Assembly: GCA_017990305.1 (NCBI GenBank)
Contig: JAGNOB010000174.1
Location: 1 to 5,156, forward strand
Direction of reading: 5' to 3'
Source: Leucobacter sp.
GTDB taxonomy: Bacteria > Actinomycetota > Actinomycetes > Actinomycetales > Microbacteriaceae
Length of the DNA stretch: 5,156 nt
The number at the start of each line of letters is the position of its first letter. Positions within the stretch are counted from its first letter, which is position 1. A program made the position numbers and the translations under genes. Shown piece by piece: positions 4,518 to 5,156 of the stretch. Below the pieces are notes generated by a model. The model worked only from the letters and a program-made list of their open reading frames with translations, made no database searches and was not told the DNA's origin.

Positions 4518-5156
4518 ATGACACACAGCAGTACGCTCCCGCTTGCGGGCAAGGTGGCAATTGTCACCGGGGCAAGCCGGGGAATTGGCCTCGCAATCGC
4601 GGCGCGGCTCGCCGCAGACGGCGCGAAGGTCTGCATTACCGCCCGCACCGAAGAAGCGCTGCGTGACGCGGCGAAAACCCTTCCGGAGGAGCAGGTCATG
4701 TTCGTACCGGGCAAAGCTGATGACCCTGACCACCGGGCTGATGTCATGGACCGAGTTGCAGCGCAGTGGGGCCGGCTCGACATACTTGTGAACAACGCGG
4801 GTATCAACCCGATCTATGGCAAGCTCATCGACGTCGACCTCGGTGCCGCGCGCAAGATTATTGAGGTGAACGTCGTGTCGATGCTCGCCTGGGCGCAGGC
4901 GGCATACCACCACCCCACACTTGGCTTTGCGGGGCACGCTGGCTCTATCGTGAACCTTTCCTCAGTGACAGGGAAGACGCCCTCACCGGGAATAGGCATG
5001 TACGGCGTCACGAAGGCCGCGGTCATGCATCTGACGACAACCCTGGCCGCGGAGCTCGGCCCAGAGGTCCGCGTCAACGCCGTTGCGCCGGCCGTCGTTA
5101 AAACAGATTTTGCGAAGGCGCTGTACGAGGGGCGCGAAGCAGACGTTGCCTCGGGC
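4518..5156 (+). CDS. Short-chain dehydrogenase/reductase (SDR), classical NAD(P)-dependent type, 3' truncated by the window
   Basis: The reading frame runs from ATG 4518 to the window edge without a stop: 213 residues of a family usually about 245-260 long, so roughly the last fifth is missing. The Rossmann-fold cofactor site TGASRGIG (17-24) is followed by NNAG (92-95), and the catalytic tetrad is Asn118, Ser149, Tyr162 and Lys166 (YGVTK). Cofactor-loop segment PAVVKTDFAKALYEG (191-205) has PA where most relatives have PG. The NNAGINPIYG and VKTxFAKALYE wording resembles actinobacterial SDRs close to the DHRS4/FabG-like group, which reduce carbonyl compounds. Arg43 after the second beta strand hints at NADP(H). 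The substrate cannot be named. No signal peptide or membrane segment is seen, so it is cytoplasmic. It seems to have its own promoter and is probably not part of the stress system. Confidence 0.92.
   Translation, partial: MTHSSTLPLAGKVAIVTGASRGIGLAIAARLAADGAKVCITARTEEALRDAAKTLPEEQVMFVPGKADDPDHRADVMDRVAAQWGRLDILVNNAGINPIYGKLIDVDLGAARKIIEVNVVSMLAWAQAAYHHPTLGFAGHAGSIVNLSSVTGKTPSPGIGMYGVTKAAVMHLTTTLAAELGPEVRVNAVAPAVVKTDFAKALYEGREADVASG

Noticed and set aside
4421..4666. 81-codon open frame covering the start of the SDR gene
   Set aside because: It is out of frame with the SDR, whose cofactor and catalytic motifs are unmistakable, and its product has no domain features.

Overview
The window is high-GC DNA with actinobacterial traits: GC-rich third codon positions, tightly packed genes with 4-base overlaps, GTG starts, and Ala/Gly/Pro-rich membrane proteins. 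The protein style (PspC-domain histidine kinase plus LuxR-type regulator, and a PdtaS-like kinase tail) fits the Actinomycetota. A member of the Microbacteriaceae is a plausible but unproven guess. There is no sign of mobile elements, tRNA, rRNA or CRISPR.

Layout. (1) Positions 1-168 (+) hold the C-terminal end of a sensor histidine kinase ATPase domain resembling the PdtaS family. (2) Convergent with it, after only 8 bases, is a leftward two-gene operon. The promoter-proximal gene (2254 to 557) encodes a ~565-residue multi-pass membrane protein with an N-terminal PspC domain and a LiaF-like C-terminal domain. Overlapping it by ATGA is a small two-helix membrane protein (560 to 177) with a Pro/Glu pentapeptide-repeat N-terminus. 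(3) A 113-base divergent intergenic region (2255-2367) is full of inverted repeats and candidate promoter elements. (4) Going right is a two-gene operon: a PspC-domain sensor histidine kinase of the HisKA_3/LiaS class (2368-3708), overlapping by GTGA a NarL/LuxR-type response regulator (3705-4373). (5) A 144-base gap contains a short perfect hairpin and a candidate sigma-A promoter. (6) A short-chain dehydrogenase/reductase starts at 4518 and runs off the window end.

Reading of the system. The centre (177-4373) looks like an actinobacterial cell-envelope stress three-component system. The kinase and regulator form the signalling pair. The divergently transcribed PspC/LiaF-like membrane protein is the likely accessory sensor or inhibitor, as LiaF is for LiaSR in Firmicutes and as EsrI is proposed to be for EsrSR in Corynebacterium glutamicum. 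Both the kinase and the divergent protein carry a PspC domain, so they could interact in the membrane. The inverted repeats between the two operons are candidate binding sites for the response regulator. The small proline-rich membrane protein, translationally coupled to the PspC protein, is an uncharacterised possible extra component. The flanking kinase fragment and the dehydrogenase are probably unrelated neighbours.
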